Positions 33,830 through 41,711 of a DNA stretch of 64,000 nt are shown here, one piece after another. Position numbers and translations under genes: made by a program. The DNA comes from Ruegeria_C sp041537905. GTDB taxonomy: Bacteria; Pseudomonadota; Alphaproteobacteria; Rhodobacterales; Rhodobacteraceae. Below the pieces are notes generated by a model. That model saw only the letters and a program-made list of their open reading frames with translations, ran no database searches and was not told the origin of the DNA. Position 1 is the stretch's first letter, and each line of letters starts with the position of its first letter. The stretch is from NCBI RefSeq assembly GCF_041537905.1, contig NZ_JBGRUO010000008.1, forward strand, positions 123,538-187,537, read 5' to 3'.

Positions 33830-34267
33830 ATGTTTAGGTTCAAATACCTACTTCTCCCGGCATTGTTGTCTCTCTGTTTAGGAGCAAGCGATGCGGCAGC
33901 GAAAGTTGAGTGCGAAATGCTTGATGGCAGCGTACCTGAACTCGAGAAGATTAAGGCGGTCTTTGCTCAAGGAAACTACAAATTCTTTTTTGAGCTTACG
34001 GACAAGTTTGCTTCTGAGGAGTTGCCAGAAACGGAAACCATTATTGATAAGCTGTTTGAGGCGTTCCCCTCCGGCTTTCGCTATTGCACAACCATGTATT
34101 CCAAGATGGAGTCGCCTAAACTTGTGAACCAGATAACGTTCTTTGAATCTCCTTCGGGTGACGGGATTTTCGTAGCGTGGTCGGCATTCTTGTACAGAGA
34201 TCAGTGGGCAATTCTTAAATACGTAGTTTCTACTGAGTTTGGTGAAGTCCTTTGGGCTATAAATTAG
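33830..34267 (+). CDS. Low-GC orphan exported protein, 145 residues
   Basis: Encodes a signal peptide (MFRFKYLLLPALLSLCLGASDAAA) and a mature part with Cys in KVECEM and FRYCTTMYSK. Base composition is clearly more AT-rich than the surrounding genes (many AAA, GAA, TTT and ATT codons), and the 220 bases before it are also AT-rich. I recognise no domain. This looks like a recently acquired or fast-evolving gene set between the DUF808 gene and tkt. No ribosome-binding site stands out; AAGGAAAAAAC lies ten or so bases upstream of the ATG. A periplasmic role is inferred from the signal peptide only. Confidence 0.6.
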   Translation: MFRFKYLLLPALLSLCLGASDAAAKVECEMLDGSVPELEKIKAVFAQGNYKFFFELTDKFASEELPETETIIDKLFEAFPSGFRYCTTMYSKMESPKLVNQITFFESPSGDGIFVAWSAFLYRDQWAILKYVVSTEFGEVLWAIN

Positions 34268-34300
34268 CGTGCAGCCAAATCAATCAGATTGTCAGACGTC

Positions 34301-34333
34301 AAAACAAAAAAGAGCGCTCAAATGAACGCCCTT
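34301..34333 (-). terminator. Terminator after tkt
   Basis: On the minus strand GGGCGTTCA and TGAGCGCTC can pair over nine bases (two G-T pairs), followed by TTTTTTGTTTT. This lies 25 bases past the tkt stop codon and fits a rho-independent terminator for the leftward transcript. Confidence 0.65.
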
Positions 34334-34358
34334 TCTGATCTTCTTATAGGCCGCTGGG

Positions 34359-36380
34359 TTAGCCCAACAGTTCCTTGACTTTCGCCACTGTCGCATCCGC
34401 GGTGATGCCGAAATGCTTGTAAAGCTCGCCGGCGGGGGCGGAGGCGCCAAAGCTGGACATGCCGATGAACCCGGCCTTGGCCTCGCGGCCGCGCTCGCCC
34501 AGCAGCCAGCGGTCCCAGCCGCCCAGACGCACGGCAGCTTCGATGCCGACGCGGACCGGCCCGCCGGGCAGGACGCGTTTGCGATAGGCTTCGTCTTGGG
34601 CCGCAAACAGCTCCATGCAGGGCATGGAGACGACGCGGGTGCCGATGCCCTCGGCTTCCAGCTTGGCCTTGGCCTCCAGCGCGATGGACACTTCCGAGCC
34701 GGTGGCGATCAGGATCGCCTGGCGTTTGGCCTCGGCATCGGCCAGCACATAGGCGCCTTGTGCGGTCAGGTTCTTGGTCTTGTGCTCGGTCCGCACGGTG
34801 GGCAGGCCCTGACGGGTCAGGGACAGGACCGAGGGCGTGTCTTTGGAGGACAGCGCCAGTTCCCAAGCCTCGGCGGTTTCCACCATGTCGGCGGGGCGGA
34901 ACACATGAGTGTTGGGCGTCGCACGGGAAATCGCCAGATGCTCGACCGGCTGGTGGGTCGGGCCATCCTCGCCCAGACCGATGGAGTCGTGGGTCATCAC
35001 GAAGGTGGTTGGGATCTTCATCAGCGCAGCCAGACGCATCGCCGGGCGGGCATAGTCGGTGAACGCCATGAACGTGCCGCCATAAGGGCGGATGCCGCCA
35101 TGCAGCGCCATGCCGTTCATCGCCGAGGCCATGCCATGCTCGCGGATGCCGTAATGGATATAGCGGCCCTTGCGGTTTTCCGGCAGGAACACGCCCAGAT
35201 CGGCGGTCTTGGTGTTGTTCGAGCCGGTCAGGTCGGCCGAGCCGCCCACGGTTTCGGTCAGGATCGGGTTCACGACGCCGAGCACCTTTTCGGACGCTGC
35301 GCGGGTGGCGAGTTTCGGCTGATCTTCGGAGATCTGCTTTTTCAGTGCACGGATGGCGCTGGTCAGCTTCTTGGGGGTGTCTCCGGCATAGGCGCGGGTG
35401 AACTCACCCTGCTTGCGCTCGGAAAGCTGGGCGAACCGCTCTTCCCAGGCGGCACGGGCGTCAGCGCCACGGGCGCCAATCTCTTCCCAAGCCGATTTCA
35501 CATCCGCCGGGATTTCAAACGCGCCGTGCGGCCAGCCATAGGCCTCTTTCGCAGCCTCAAGCTGTGCCTGATCGGTCAGCGCGCCGTGGCCCTTCGAGGT
35601 ATCCTGCGCCGCATGTCCCAGCGCGATATGGCTTTCGCAGGCGATCATGGTGGGCCGGTCGGATTTCTTGGCTTCGATGATGGCGGCGTCGATGGCGGCG
35701 GGATCATGCCCGTCGATCTCGATCACATGCCAGTTCGAGGCGCGGAACCGTTCGACCTGATCGGTGCGGTCGGCGATATCCACCGTGCCGTCGATGGTGA
35801 TGTTGTTGTCGTCCCAAAACACGATCAGCTTGCTCAGTTCCAGACGACCCGCGAGGCCGATCGCCTCCTGGCTGACGCCTTCCATCAGGCAGCCATCCCC
35901 GGCGATCACATAGGTGTAGTGATCAACGACCTTCTTGCCATAGTGAGCCCGCTGCACTTCTTCGGCGATGGCGAACCCCACGGCATTGGCGATACCCTGA
36001 CCCAGCGGGCCGGTGGTGGTTTCGATCCCGTCGGCCAGGAAGTTTTCCGGATGGCCTGCGGTCTTGGCGCCCAACTGGCGGAAGTTCTTGATCTCGTCCA
36101 GCGTGATATGCGGGTTGCCGGTGAGATAGAGCAGCGAATAGATCAGCATCGAGCCGTGACCTGCCGACAGGATGAACCGGTCGCGGTCGGGCCAGGTCGG
36201 GTTGGCGGCGTCGAAATTGAGGTGCTTTTCGAACAGCACGGTCGCGACATCGGCCATCCCCATGGGCATGCCGGAATGGCCGGAATTGGCGGCGGCGACG
36301 GCATCGAGGGTCAGGGTACGAATGGCCGTTGCCTTGGCCCAATGTTCAGGGTTCGCTTTGCGCAGCGCAGTCAGGTCCAC
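34359..36380 (-). CDS. tkt: Transketolase
   Basis: A 673-residue thiamine-diphosphate enzyme of the pentose phosphate and Calvin-type carbon shuffle that moves two-carbon units between sugar phosphates. N-terminal TPP-binding motifs include NSGHSGMPMGMADVATVLF and GDGCLMEGVSQEAIGLAG (GDG...N motif region with WDDNNITIDG following). The central pyrimidine domain has GIREHGMASAMNGMALHGG, with the proton-relay Glu, and the C-terminal domain follows. Length and motifs are complete. Its stop is just beyond the low-GC orphan, and it is divergent from the coiled-coil/zapA operon. Confidence 0.97.
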   Translation of the reverse strand: MDLTALRKANPEHWAKATAIRTLTLDAVAAANSGHSGMPMGMADVATVLFEKHLNFDAANPTWPDRDRFILSAGHGSMLIYSLLYLTGNPHITLDEIKNFRQLGAKTAGHPENFLADGIETTTGPLGQGIANAVGFAIAEEVQRAHYGKKVVDHYTYVIAGDGCLMEGVSQEAIGLAGRLELSKLIVFWDDNNITIDGTVDIADRTDQVERFRASNWHVIEIDGHDPAAIDAAIIEAKKSDRPTMIACESHIALGHAAQDTSKGHGALTDQAQLEAAKEAYGWPHGAFEIPADVKSAWEEIGARGADARAAWEERFAQLSERKQGEFTRAYAGDTPKKLTSAIRALKKQISEDQPKLATRAASEKVLGVVNPILTETVGGSADLTGSNNTKTADLGVFLPENRKGRYIHYGIREHGMASAMNGMALHGGIRPYGGTFMAFTDYARPAMRLAALMKIPTTFVMTHDSIGLGEDGPTHQPVEHLAISRATPNTHVFRPADMVETAEAWELALSSKDTPSVLSLTRQGLPTVRTEHKTKNLTAQGAYVLADAEAKRQAILIATGSEVSIALEAKAKLEAEGIGTRVVSMPCMELFAAQDEAYRKRVLPGGPVRVGIEAAVRLGGWDRWLLGERGREAKAGFIGMSSFGASAPAGELYKHFGITADATVAKVKELLG

Positions 36381-36634
36381 GAGGCTTGTTCCTTTGGGTT
36401 AAGGGCGGTTGCGGCGCTCAATACCATCCAGTCCCCGAAGTGCAAGCAGAACCGGGATTTGCGTCTTTTCGCGCATGAACTGCAGGTCTCAAGTGATTGA
36501 AAGCAAAAGGGGGGTATTTTCGCCCCGCTTTCGCTAGAGTAATTTCAATCGAACCGGTGCCCGATTCGTGTGGTTTCTGATGCGGGGTCAGCCGGGATGA
36601 AGAACAAGAACCGCAGGAAGATTGGGTGAGGGGC

Positions 36635-37417
36635 ATGAGCCAGATTGAGGAATTGCAACGCCGTATTGCCGCCGCGATGGATCGGATCGGTGCCGGGGTT
36701 GAAACATTGTCAAGATTGCCCGAACCGGCGGCAGTGGATGCCGAGGCAGAGGGCGTGCTCGATACGGATCTGCTGGCGGCGCTGGAAGACGAAAAACTGG
36801 CCAATGCCCAGCTTGAGGAGCGGATCAAGACCCTGAAGGCGCGCCACGAGGTCGAGATAGCGCAACGGGCTGGCGGAGGCGATGAAGAAATCGCTGCCCT
36901 GCGGGCGCAACTGGATGATGCGCAGGCGCTGCTGGCCGAACGGGCCGGGGCCGAAGAGGCGGCTGCCTTTGCTGCCAATACGGTCGAAGAGCTGCGTGCC
37001 GAGAATGAAGTGTTGCGGATCCGGCTGCAGAGCGTTGAGGATACCGAGCCGCTGAAAGCCGAAATCGAGAGGCTGCACGCGGCTCTGAACGAAACCGAGC
37101 AGGCGGGCGATCTGCGCTCCGAAAATGACATGCTGCGCGCTGAGCGGGTCAGCCATGGCGCGGCAATGGCGCGGCTGGACGATGATCTGCAACGGCTGCG
37201 CAAGGCCAATGCGCAGCTGCGCGAGGTCAATGGCGCGCTGCGCGAGGCCAATGCCGCCGGGGTCGGCGATCCGACCCTGATCAATCAGGCGCTTCAGGCC
37301 GAGCTTGAGGCGCTGAGTTCGGCACGGGCCACCGACCTGGCCGAAGCGCAGGCCGTGCTGGCGCAGCTTGAGCCGCTGCTGGCCCAGGCGGAACTGGTCG
37401 AAGGGGAGGAAGCGTAA
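36635..37417 (+). CDS. Coiled-coil protein upstream of zapA
   Basis: A 260-residue protein that is almost entirely predicted coiled coil from about residue 45 to 250 (ALEDEKLANAQLEERIKTLKAR, AEIERLHAALNETEQAGDLR, LDDDLQRLRKANAQLREVNGALR), very rich in Ala, Glu, Leu and Arg. No membrane segment is seen. It overlaps the zapA start by one base (TAATG), so the two are coupled. Coiled-coil genes next to zapA are common in alphaproteobacteria and a role in cell division or envelope organisation is likely, but this is inference. The ATG at 36635 has GAGGGG directly upstream. Confidence 0.7.
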   Translation: MSQIEELQRRIAAAMDRIGAGVETLSRLPEPAAVDAEAEGVLDTDLLAALEDEKLANAQLEERIKTLKARHEVEIAQRAGGGDEEIAALRAQLDDAQALLAERAGAEEAAAFAANTVEELRAENEVLRIRLQSVEDTEPLKAEIERLHAALNETEQAGDLRSENDMLRAERVSHGAAMARLDDDLQRLRKANAQLREVNGALREANAAGVGDPTLINQALQAELEALSSARATDLAEAQAVLAQLEPLLAQAELVEGEEA

Positions 37418-37815
37418 TGCCCAATATTACCATCACCATTGGCGGTCGCGCCTTCGAGGTCTCCTGCCAGCCCGGCGAAGAGCAGTTCCTGCACTCGGCT
37501 GCCGCGATGCTGGATGACGAGGCGCAGGTGCTGTCGGATCAGATCGGCCGCATGCCCGAGGGGCGGATGCTGCTGATGGCGGGGCTGATGCTGGCGGACA
37601 AGACGGCCGGGCTGGGCGACCGGGTCAAAGGGCTTGAGGCGCAGCTGGCCGAGCAGGAGCACGAGTTGGCGCAGCTGCGCAACATGCCCCTGCCGGAACC
37701 GGAACAGATCGAGGTGGCCGTGGTGCCGCCCTTTGTCACCGATACTCTGGCCGAACTTGCCGCGCGCGCGGAATCGCTGGCCGCCGAGGTTGAGGAAAAG
37801 GCGCAGGCGTCGTGA
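37417..37815 (+). CDS. zapA: Cell division protein ZapA-like
   Basis: A 132-residue protein starting MPNITITIGGRAFEVSCQPGEE, the beta-hairpin/helix start typical of ZapA, followed by the conserved helix LHSAAAMLDDEAQVLSDQIGRMPEGRMLLMAGLMLADK and a C-terminal coiled coil. ZapA dimers bundle FtsZ protofilaments at the division ring. It overlaps both neighbours: the coiled-coil gene's stop (TAATG) and the start of the lysozyme-inhibitor gene (GTGA). Confidence 0.85.
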   Translation: MPNITITIGGRAFEVSCQPGEEQFLHSAAAMLDDEAQVLSDQIGRMPEGRMLLMAGLMLADKTAGLGDRVKGLEAQLAEQEHELAQLRNMPLPEPEQIEVAVVPPFVTDTLAELAARAESLAAEVEEKAQAS

Positions 37816-38120
37816 AGATCGCGACCCTTGCTTGTGGCCTCGCAGTCTTGGCCACGCCGTGTTTTGCCGATGAATTTACCACCGCGACCTATGAGTGTGA
37901 GCGCGGGGCCAAAGTTCTGGCGACTTTTGTATCAGAGGGCGTAGTTTTGACTGTTGAAGGTCAGCAGGTTGCGCTGGGGCAGCTGCGTTCCGGTTCGGGT
38001 GTCCGTTTCGGCAATACCGGAACCAGCTATATTTGGTGGATCAAAGGCAAGTCTGCGACCCTCGATTGGGTCGCAGGAGACAATAGCATACGAATCTACG
38101 ACGCATGCGAGACTGAGTGA
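37812..38120 (+). CDS. MliC-family lysozyme inhibitor-like exported protein
   Basis: A 102-residue protein with signal peptide (MKIATLACGLAVLATPCFA). The mature part has YECERGAKVLATFVSEGV (YxCxxG motif), SGSGVRFGNTGTSYIWWIKGKSATL and a final Cys, matching the MliC/PliC inhibitor pattern (SGSGA/VR...WWxKGxxAxL). Such proteins block C-type lysozyme in the periplasm and protect peptidoglycan. It starts with GTG overlapping zapA's stop by four bases, and its stop directly abuts the stop of the convergent grxD gene. Confidence 0.72.
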   Translation: MKIATLACGLAVLATPCFADEFTTATYECERGAKVLATFVSEGVVLTVEGQQVALGQLRSGSGVRFGNTGTSYIWWIKGKSATLDWVAGDNSIRIYDACETE

Positions 38121-38483
38121 TCAGGCGTTGGCTTCGCGGATCTTGTCAGCGGCGTCCTTATCATAGGTGACGCCGTTTTCGTCGAAAAGCGTGTCCAACT
38201 CACCCGAGAGGGTCATCTCGGTGATGATGTCGCAACCACCGACGAATTCGCCTTTGACATAAAGCTGCGGAACGGTGGGCCAGTCGGAGTAGTCCTTGAT
38301 GCCCTGACGGATCGCTTCATCGGCCAGCACGTTCACATCGGAATAATCCACACCCATATAGTTCAGCACCCCCGCCACACGGGACGAGAACCCGCATTGC
38401 GGCATCTCCTTGGTGCCTTTCATATAGAGCACCACATCGTTGGCTTTGACGGTCTCGTCGATCTGGGTCTTAACGTCGCTCAT
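38121..38483 (-). CDS. grxD: Monothiol glutaredoxin (Grx4/GrxD type)
   Basis: A 120-residue CGFS-type glutaredoxin: MSDVKTQIDETVKANDVVLYMKG, then the active-site region EMPQCGFSSRVAGVLNYMGV with a single thiol Cys, WPTVPQLYVKGEFVGGCDII and the C-terminal tail. These proteins bind a [2Fe-2S] cluster with glutathione and form complexes with BolA; here bolA is three genes upstream in the same operon. An upstream extension of the frame to 38561 would overlap the previous gene's coding region and is not favoured; that gene overlaps this one by 14 bases. Confidence 0.95.
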   Translation of the reverse strand: MSDVKTQIDETVKANDVVLYMKGTKEMPQCGFSSRVAGVLNYMGVDYSDVNVLADEAIRQGIKDYSDWPTVPQLYVKGEFVGGCDIITEMTLSGELDTLFDENGVTYDKDAADKIREANA

Positions 38484-38763
38484 CTTGCTTTTCCTCTTCG
38501 CGCGCGGTCGCGTGTTTTGTGTCCGTGTTCGGATGGTCCTTGAACCAACCTTCTGTTTCAAGCCGCCGATGCTCGGCCTGCGCCAGTGTCACCGGGTCCA
38601 TACCGTGCCGTTCAATGCCCGCGATCTTGCTGATCTTGTCCGGATCGGGTCGCATATCCAACAGGCGTCGTTTTCTGTTCCGCTTCACATAGGCCTCTGT
38701 CAGCGCGGCGGCAACCACCAGAGTGGCAATTCCGCCTGCGATCCAGATGAACCATGTGGTCAT
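38470..38763 (-). CDS. Small membrane-anchored protein between bolA and grxD
   Basis: A 97-residue protein with one N-terminal transmembrane helix (TWFIWIAGGIATLVVAAALTE, residues 3-23) and a charged cytoplasmic tail (KRNRKRRLLDMRPDPDKISKI... EGWFKDHPNTDTKH). The stop overlaps the grxD start by 14 bases, showing translational coupling. No known domain is recognised; by gene neighbourhood it may assist redox or iron-sulfur work, but nothing in its sequence says so. The ATG at 38763 is preferred over the more upstream in-frame start. Confidence 0.65.
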   Translation of the reverse strand: MTTWFIWIAGGIATLVVAAALTEAYVKRNRKRRLLDMRPDPDKISKIAGIERHGMDPVTLAQAEHRRLETEGWFKDHPNTDTKHATAREEEKQDERR

Positions 38764-38773
38764 TTTCCAGCAA

Positions 38774-38947
38774 TTACCCCTTGCGTCGTTTGTAGGAGTG
38801 GCGGCGCATCTGCCGTGTGACACGCCAATATCTGGGTCCGTATTTTAGAAACTTTGGCAGGTCACAAAACAAGATCGCAAGGGCGCTGACGAGATCGAAC
38901 ACCAATCCGGCTAGTCGCATCAGCACCCATCCGAATGGCTGATCCAC
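38774..38947 (-). CDS. Short basic protein between bolA and the membrane protein (57 codons)
   Basis: Found by hand. On the minus strand the GTG at 38947 shares its last base with the bolA stop (TAGTG) and the frame ends in TAA at 38774. The product begins VDQPFGWVLMRLAGLVFDLV and continues SALAILFCDLPKFLKYGPRYW, ending in a very basic TRQMRRHSYKRRKG. An internal ATG at codon 10 is an alternative start. A hydrophobic helix (residues 8-29) and a positively charged tail suggest a membrane-bound peptide facing the cytoplasm or nucleic acid. It lies 10 bases from the next gene, so bolA, this gene, the 97-residue gene and grxD form one operon. Confidence 0.6.
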   Translation of the reverse strand: MDQPFGWVLMRLAGLVFDLVSALAILFCDLPKFLKYGPRYWRVTRQMRRHSYKRRKG

Positions 38948-39183
38948 TATTCAGGCGCTTTGGTCGTCAACGCCAACGCATGCAACTCGCCATCCGGCCC
39001 GTCCATCTTGCCTTTCAGCGCGGCATAGACTGCGCGTTGCTGCTGGACGCGGTTTTTGCCGCGAAAGCTCTCGTCCACCACCATGGCGGACATGTGAACG
39101 CCGTCGCTGCCGCCGACCTGGATGTCGGCATCCGGGAACGCCTCGCGCAGCAGATGTTCGATTTCATGGGCGCTCATTGGCAT
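38947..39183 (-). CDS. bolA: BolA family protein
   Basis: A 78-residue protein with the BolA fold: MPMSAHEIEHLLREAFPDADIQVGGSDGVHMSAMVVDESFRGKNRVQQQRAVYAALKGKM, quoted in parts, includes the conserved HMSAMVV, FRGKNRVQQQRAVY and LHALALTTKAPE segments. BolA proteins partner with CGFS glutaredoxins, and such a gene (grxD) lies downstream in the same operon. Two near starts (39183 and 39177) both begin at Met; the first is used here. It lies beyond the purL terminator hairpin. Confidence 0.92.
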   Translation of the reverse strand: MPMSAHEIEHLLREAFPDADIQVGGSDGVHMSAMVVDESFRGKNRVQQQRAVYAALKGKMDGPDGELHALALTTKAPE

Positions 39184-39230
39184 ATGGGTCGTCTCCTGAT
39201 GGTCACTGTTCAAGAAGTAGAGCGGAGTGG

Positions 39231-39257
39231 GGGCGCGTGCAAGGGAGGCACGCGCCC
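39231..39257. terminator. GC hairpin between purL and bolA
   Basis: A perfect ten-base stem, GGGCGCGTGC (39231-39240) with GCACGCGCCC (39248-39257), with a seven-base loop. It lies 58 bases after the purL stop on the minus strand and 48 before bolA. There is no T-run, so it may be a pause or a 5'-UTR structure rather than a true terminator. Confidence 0.45.
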
Positions 39258-39314
39258 GGATCACGCTAAATCCGGCGCCTGCCTCGGGTGCTGGATGTGC
39301 CTGTTTTGCGCGAC

Positions 39315-41474
39315 TCAGGCGACCGCTGCGGCAAAGCTCTCGCGATAAGTGCCCGCCAGATCGTCCAGCGCCGCCTCAGCTCCCCCGATACGCACGCTGC
39401 TGCCGGTGAAACGGCCCACGGTTTCGACGGCGACGCCTGCCTGTCCGGCGGTGATCATCAGCGCCTCGGCCTGATCGAAATTGCAGGCCACCAGATAGCG
39501 CGCCTGATCCTCGCCAAAGAGCTTTTCGGTGGGCGCATCGTCAAGCTGCACGCCGACGCCAGCAGCCTCGGCCAGTTCAAAGGCGGCCAGCGCCAGACCG
39601 CCATCGCTGAGATCGGTGCAGGCTTTGATCAGCGCGCGATTGGCGCGGATGAAATCGCCATTGCGTTTTTCCGCTTCCAGATCGACATGGGGGGCGTCGC
39701 CGTCCTCGCGGTTGAACACTTCGGCCAGCAGGGCGGATTGACCCAGATGGCCCGCTGTCTCGCCAATCAGCAGCGCCAAGTGGCCCTCGCGCACCTCATT
39801 GCCGATGATATCGTCGGTATGGCTGAGCAGCCCGACCGCGCCGATGGTCGGTGTGGGCAGGATACCCTGACCGTCGGTTTCATTGTAAAGCGAGACATTG
39901 CCCGACACGATCGGCATGTCGAGCGCGGCGCAGGCGGCCCCGATGCCTTTGATAGCGCCGACGAACTGGCCCATGATTTCGGGCTTTTCGGGGTTGCCGA
40001 AATTCAAATTGTCGGTGGTGGCCAGCGGTGTGGCCCCCACGGCGGTCAGGTTACGATAGGCTTCGGCCACCGCCTGCTTGCCGCCCTCAACCGGGTTGGC
40101 ACGCACATAGCGCGGGGTCACGTCAGAGGTGAAGGCCAGCGCCTTGTCGGTGCCATGCACCCGCACCATGCCGGCACCCAGACCCGGCGTGCGGGCGCTG
40201 TCGGCCATGACCATGGTGTCATATTGCTCATAAACCCACTGCTTGCCCGCATAGTTGGGCGAGGCGAGCAGGGCGCGCAGCCCATCGATCGGATCGATCT
40301 GGGGGACGTCGGCGAGGTCCTCGGCCTGAGGTGTCGGTTCCCACGGGCGGTCATATTCCGGGGCGGTCGAGGACAGCTTGGACAGAACCAGATCGGCTTT
40401 GACCTCGCCGTTATGGACGATCAGGAAGCGGTCTTCGGCGATGGTTTCACCAACGATGGCGAAATCCAGGTCCCATTTTTCGAACACAGCGCGGGCTTCG
40501 GCCTCAAGCTCGGGCTTCAGCACCATCAGCATGCGTTCCTGGGATTCCGACAGCATCATCTCATAGGCGGTCATGTTGTCTTCGCGCTGGGGCACGTTTT
40601 CCAGATCGAGACGCACGCCCAGACCGCCCTTGTCGCCCATCTCCACAGCAGAACAGGTCAGTCCAGCAGCGCCCATATCCTGGATCGAGATCACCGCGCC
40701 GGTCTGCATCAGTTCCAGCGTCGCCTCCATCAGGCGCTTTTCGGTGAAGGGGTCGCCGACCTGAACGGTGGGGCGCTTTTCCTCGATCGTGTCGTCGAAT
40801 TCCGCGCTGGCCATGGTGGCGCCGCCGACGCCATCGCGTCCGGTCTTGGCGCCCAGATAAACCACCGGCATGCCGACACCGGAAGCGGCCGAGTAGAAAA
40901 TCTTGTCGCTGTCAGCGAGGCCCGCAGCAAAGGCGTTCACCAGGCAGTTGCCGTTATAGGCCGGGTGGAACCGCACTTCGCCACCCACGCAAGGAACACC
41001 GAAACAATTGCCATAGCCGCCGATCCCCTCAACCACGCCATTGACCAGCTGTCGCGTCTTGTGGTGACCCGGTTCGCCAAAGCTGAGCGCGTTCATCGAT
41101 GCAATCGGTCGCGCCCCCATGGTGAACACGTCGCGAAGGATGCCGCCCACGCCGGTCGCCGCGCCCTGATAGGGTTCGATATAAGAGGGGTGATTGTGGC
41201 TCTCCATCTTGAAGACCACCGCCTGACCGTCACCGATATCGACGACACCGGCATTTTCACCGGGGCCGCAGATCACCTGGGGACCGGAGGTGGGCAGGGT
41301 GCGCAGCCATTTCTTGGAGGATTTGTAAGAGCAGTGCTCGTTCCACATGGCCGAGAAAATGCCCAGCTCGGTAAAGCTCGGTTCGCGGCCGATGATGTCG
41401 AGGATCATCTCGTACTCATCGGGTTTCAGCCCGTGGCTTTCGATCAGTTCCGGCGTGATGGCTGGCTCTTGCAT
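39315..41474 (-). CDS. purL: Phosphoribosylformylglycinamidine synthase subunit PurL
   Basis: A 719-residue PurL of the small-subunit system that makes formylglycinamidine ribonucleotide in purine synthesis. It begins MQEPAITPELIESHGLKPDEYEM and has EHCSYKSSKKWLRTLPTSGP, GPGENAGVVDIGDGQAVVFKMESHNHPSYIEPYQGAATGVGG and DMGAAGLTCSAVEMG motifs (quoted in shortened form here). The open frame reads further upstream but the ATG at 41474 is correct. PurQ and PurS are not in the window; bolA lies downstream. Confidence 0.97.
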   Translation of the reverse strand: MQEPAITPELIESHGLKPDEYEMILDIIGREPSFTELGIFSAMWNEHCSYKSSKKWLRTLPTSGPQVICGPGENAGVVDIGDGQAVVFKMESHNHPSYIEPYQGAATGVGGILRDVFTMGARPIASMNALSFGEPGHHKTRQLVNGVVEGIGGYGNCFGVPCVGGEVRFHPAYNGNCLVNAFAAGLADSDKIFYSAASGVGMPVVYLGAKTGRDGVGGATMASAEFDDTIEEKRPTVQVGDPFTEKRLMEATLELMQTGAVISIQDMGAAGLTCSAVEMGDKGGLGVRLDLENVPQREDNMTAYEMMLSESQERMLMVLKPELEAEARAVFEKWDLDFAIVGETIAEDRFLIVHNGEVKADLVLSKLSSTAPEYDRPWEPTPQAEDLADVPQIDPIDGLRALLASPNYAGKQWVYEQYDTMVMADSARTPGLGAGMVRVHGTDKALAFTSDVTPRYVRANPVEGGKQAVAEAYRNLTAVGATPLATTDNLNFGNPEKPEIMGQFVGAIKGIGAACAALDMPIVSGNVSLYNETDGQGILPTPTIGAVGLLSHTDDIIGNEVREGHLALLIGETAGHLGQSALLAEVFNREDGDAPHVDLEAEKRNGDFIRANRALIKACTDLSDGGLALAAFELAEAAGVGVQLDDAPTEKLFGEDQARYLVACNFDQAEALMITAGQAGVAVETVGRFTGSSVRIGGAEAALDDLAGTYRESFAAAVA

Positions 41475-41711
41475 CCTGTCTGGGTCCCCGAGATGGCAAA
41501 GTTTCGCGCCTTTTAGGCGAAGGCAGCGCCGGGGGGAAGGGGGCGAATGCGCTGAAGAGCAAGCCCGCTTCGAATGCTTGGCCTGTCCACCTGTGTGATT
41601 GCGAAACGCTGGCTGCCATGTTTCTGTTGCGGTGTGCCCGCGATGTACCACCCCATCGGTCGCCACGGGTCGGTGTCAATCGTCGTTCCACAAATACCCC
41701 GAGGAGATATC

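Noticed and set aside
34413..36500. 695-codon open frame antisense to transketolase
   Set aside because: A shadow frame of tkt with skewed composition and no recognisable motif.
39288..41516. 742-codon open frame antisense to purL
   Set aside because: A shadow of purL with composition typical of reverse-frame reading.
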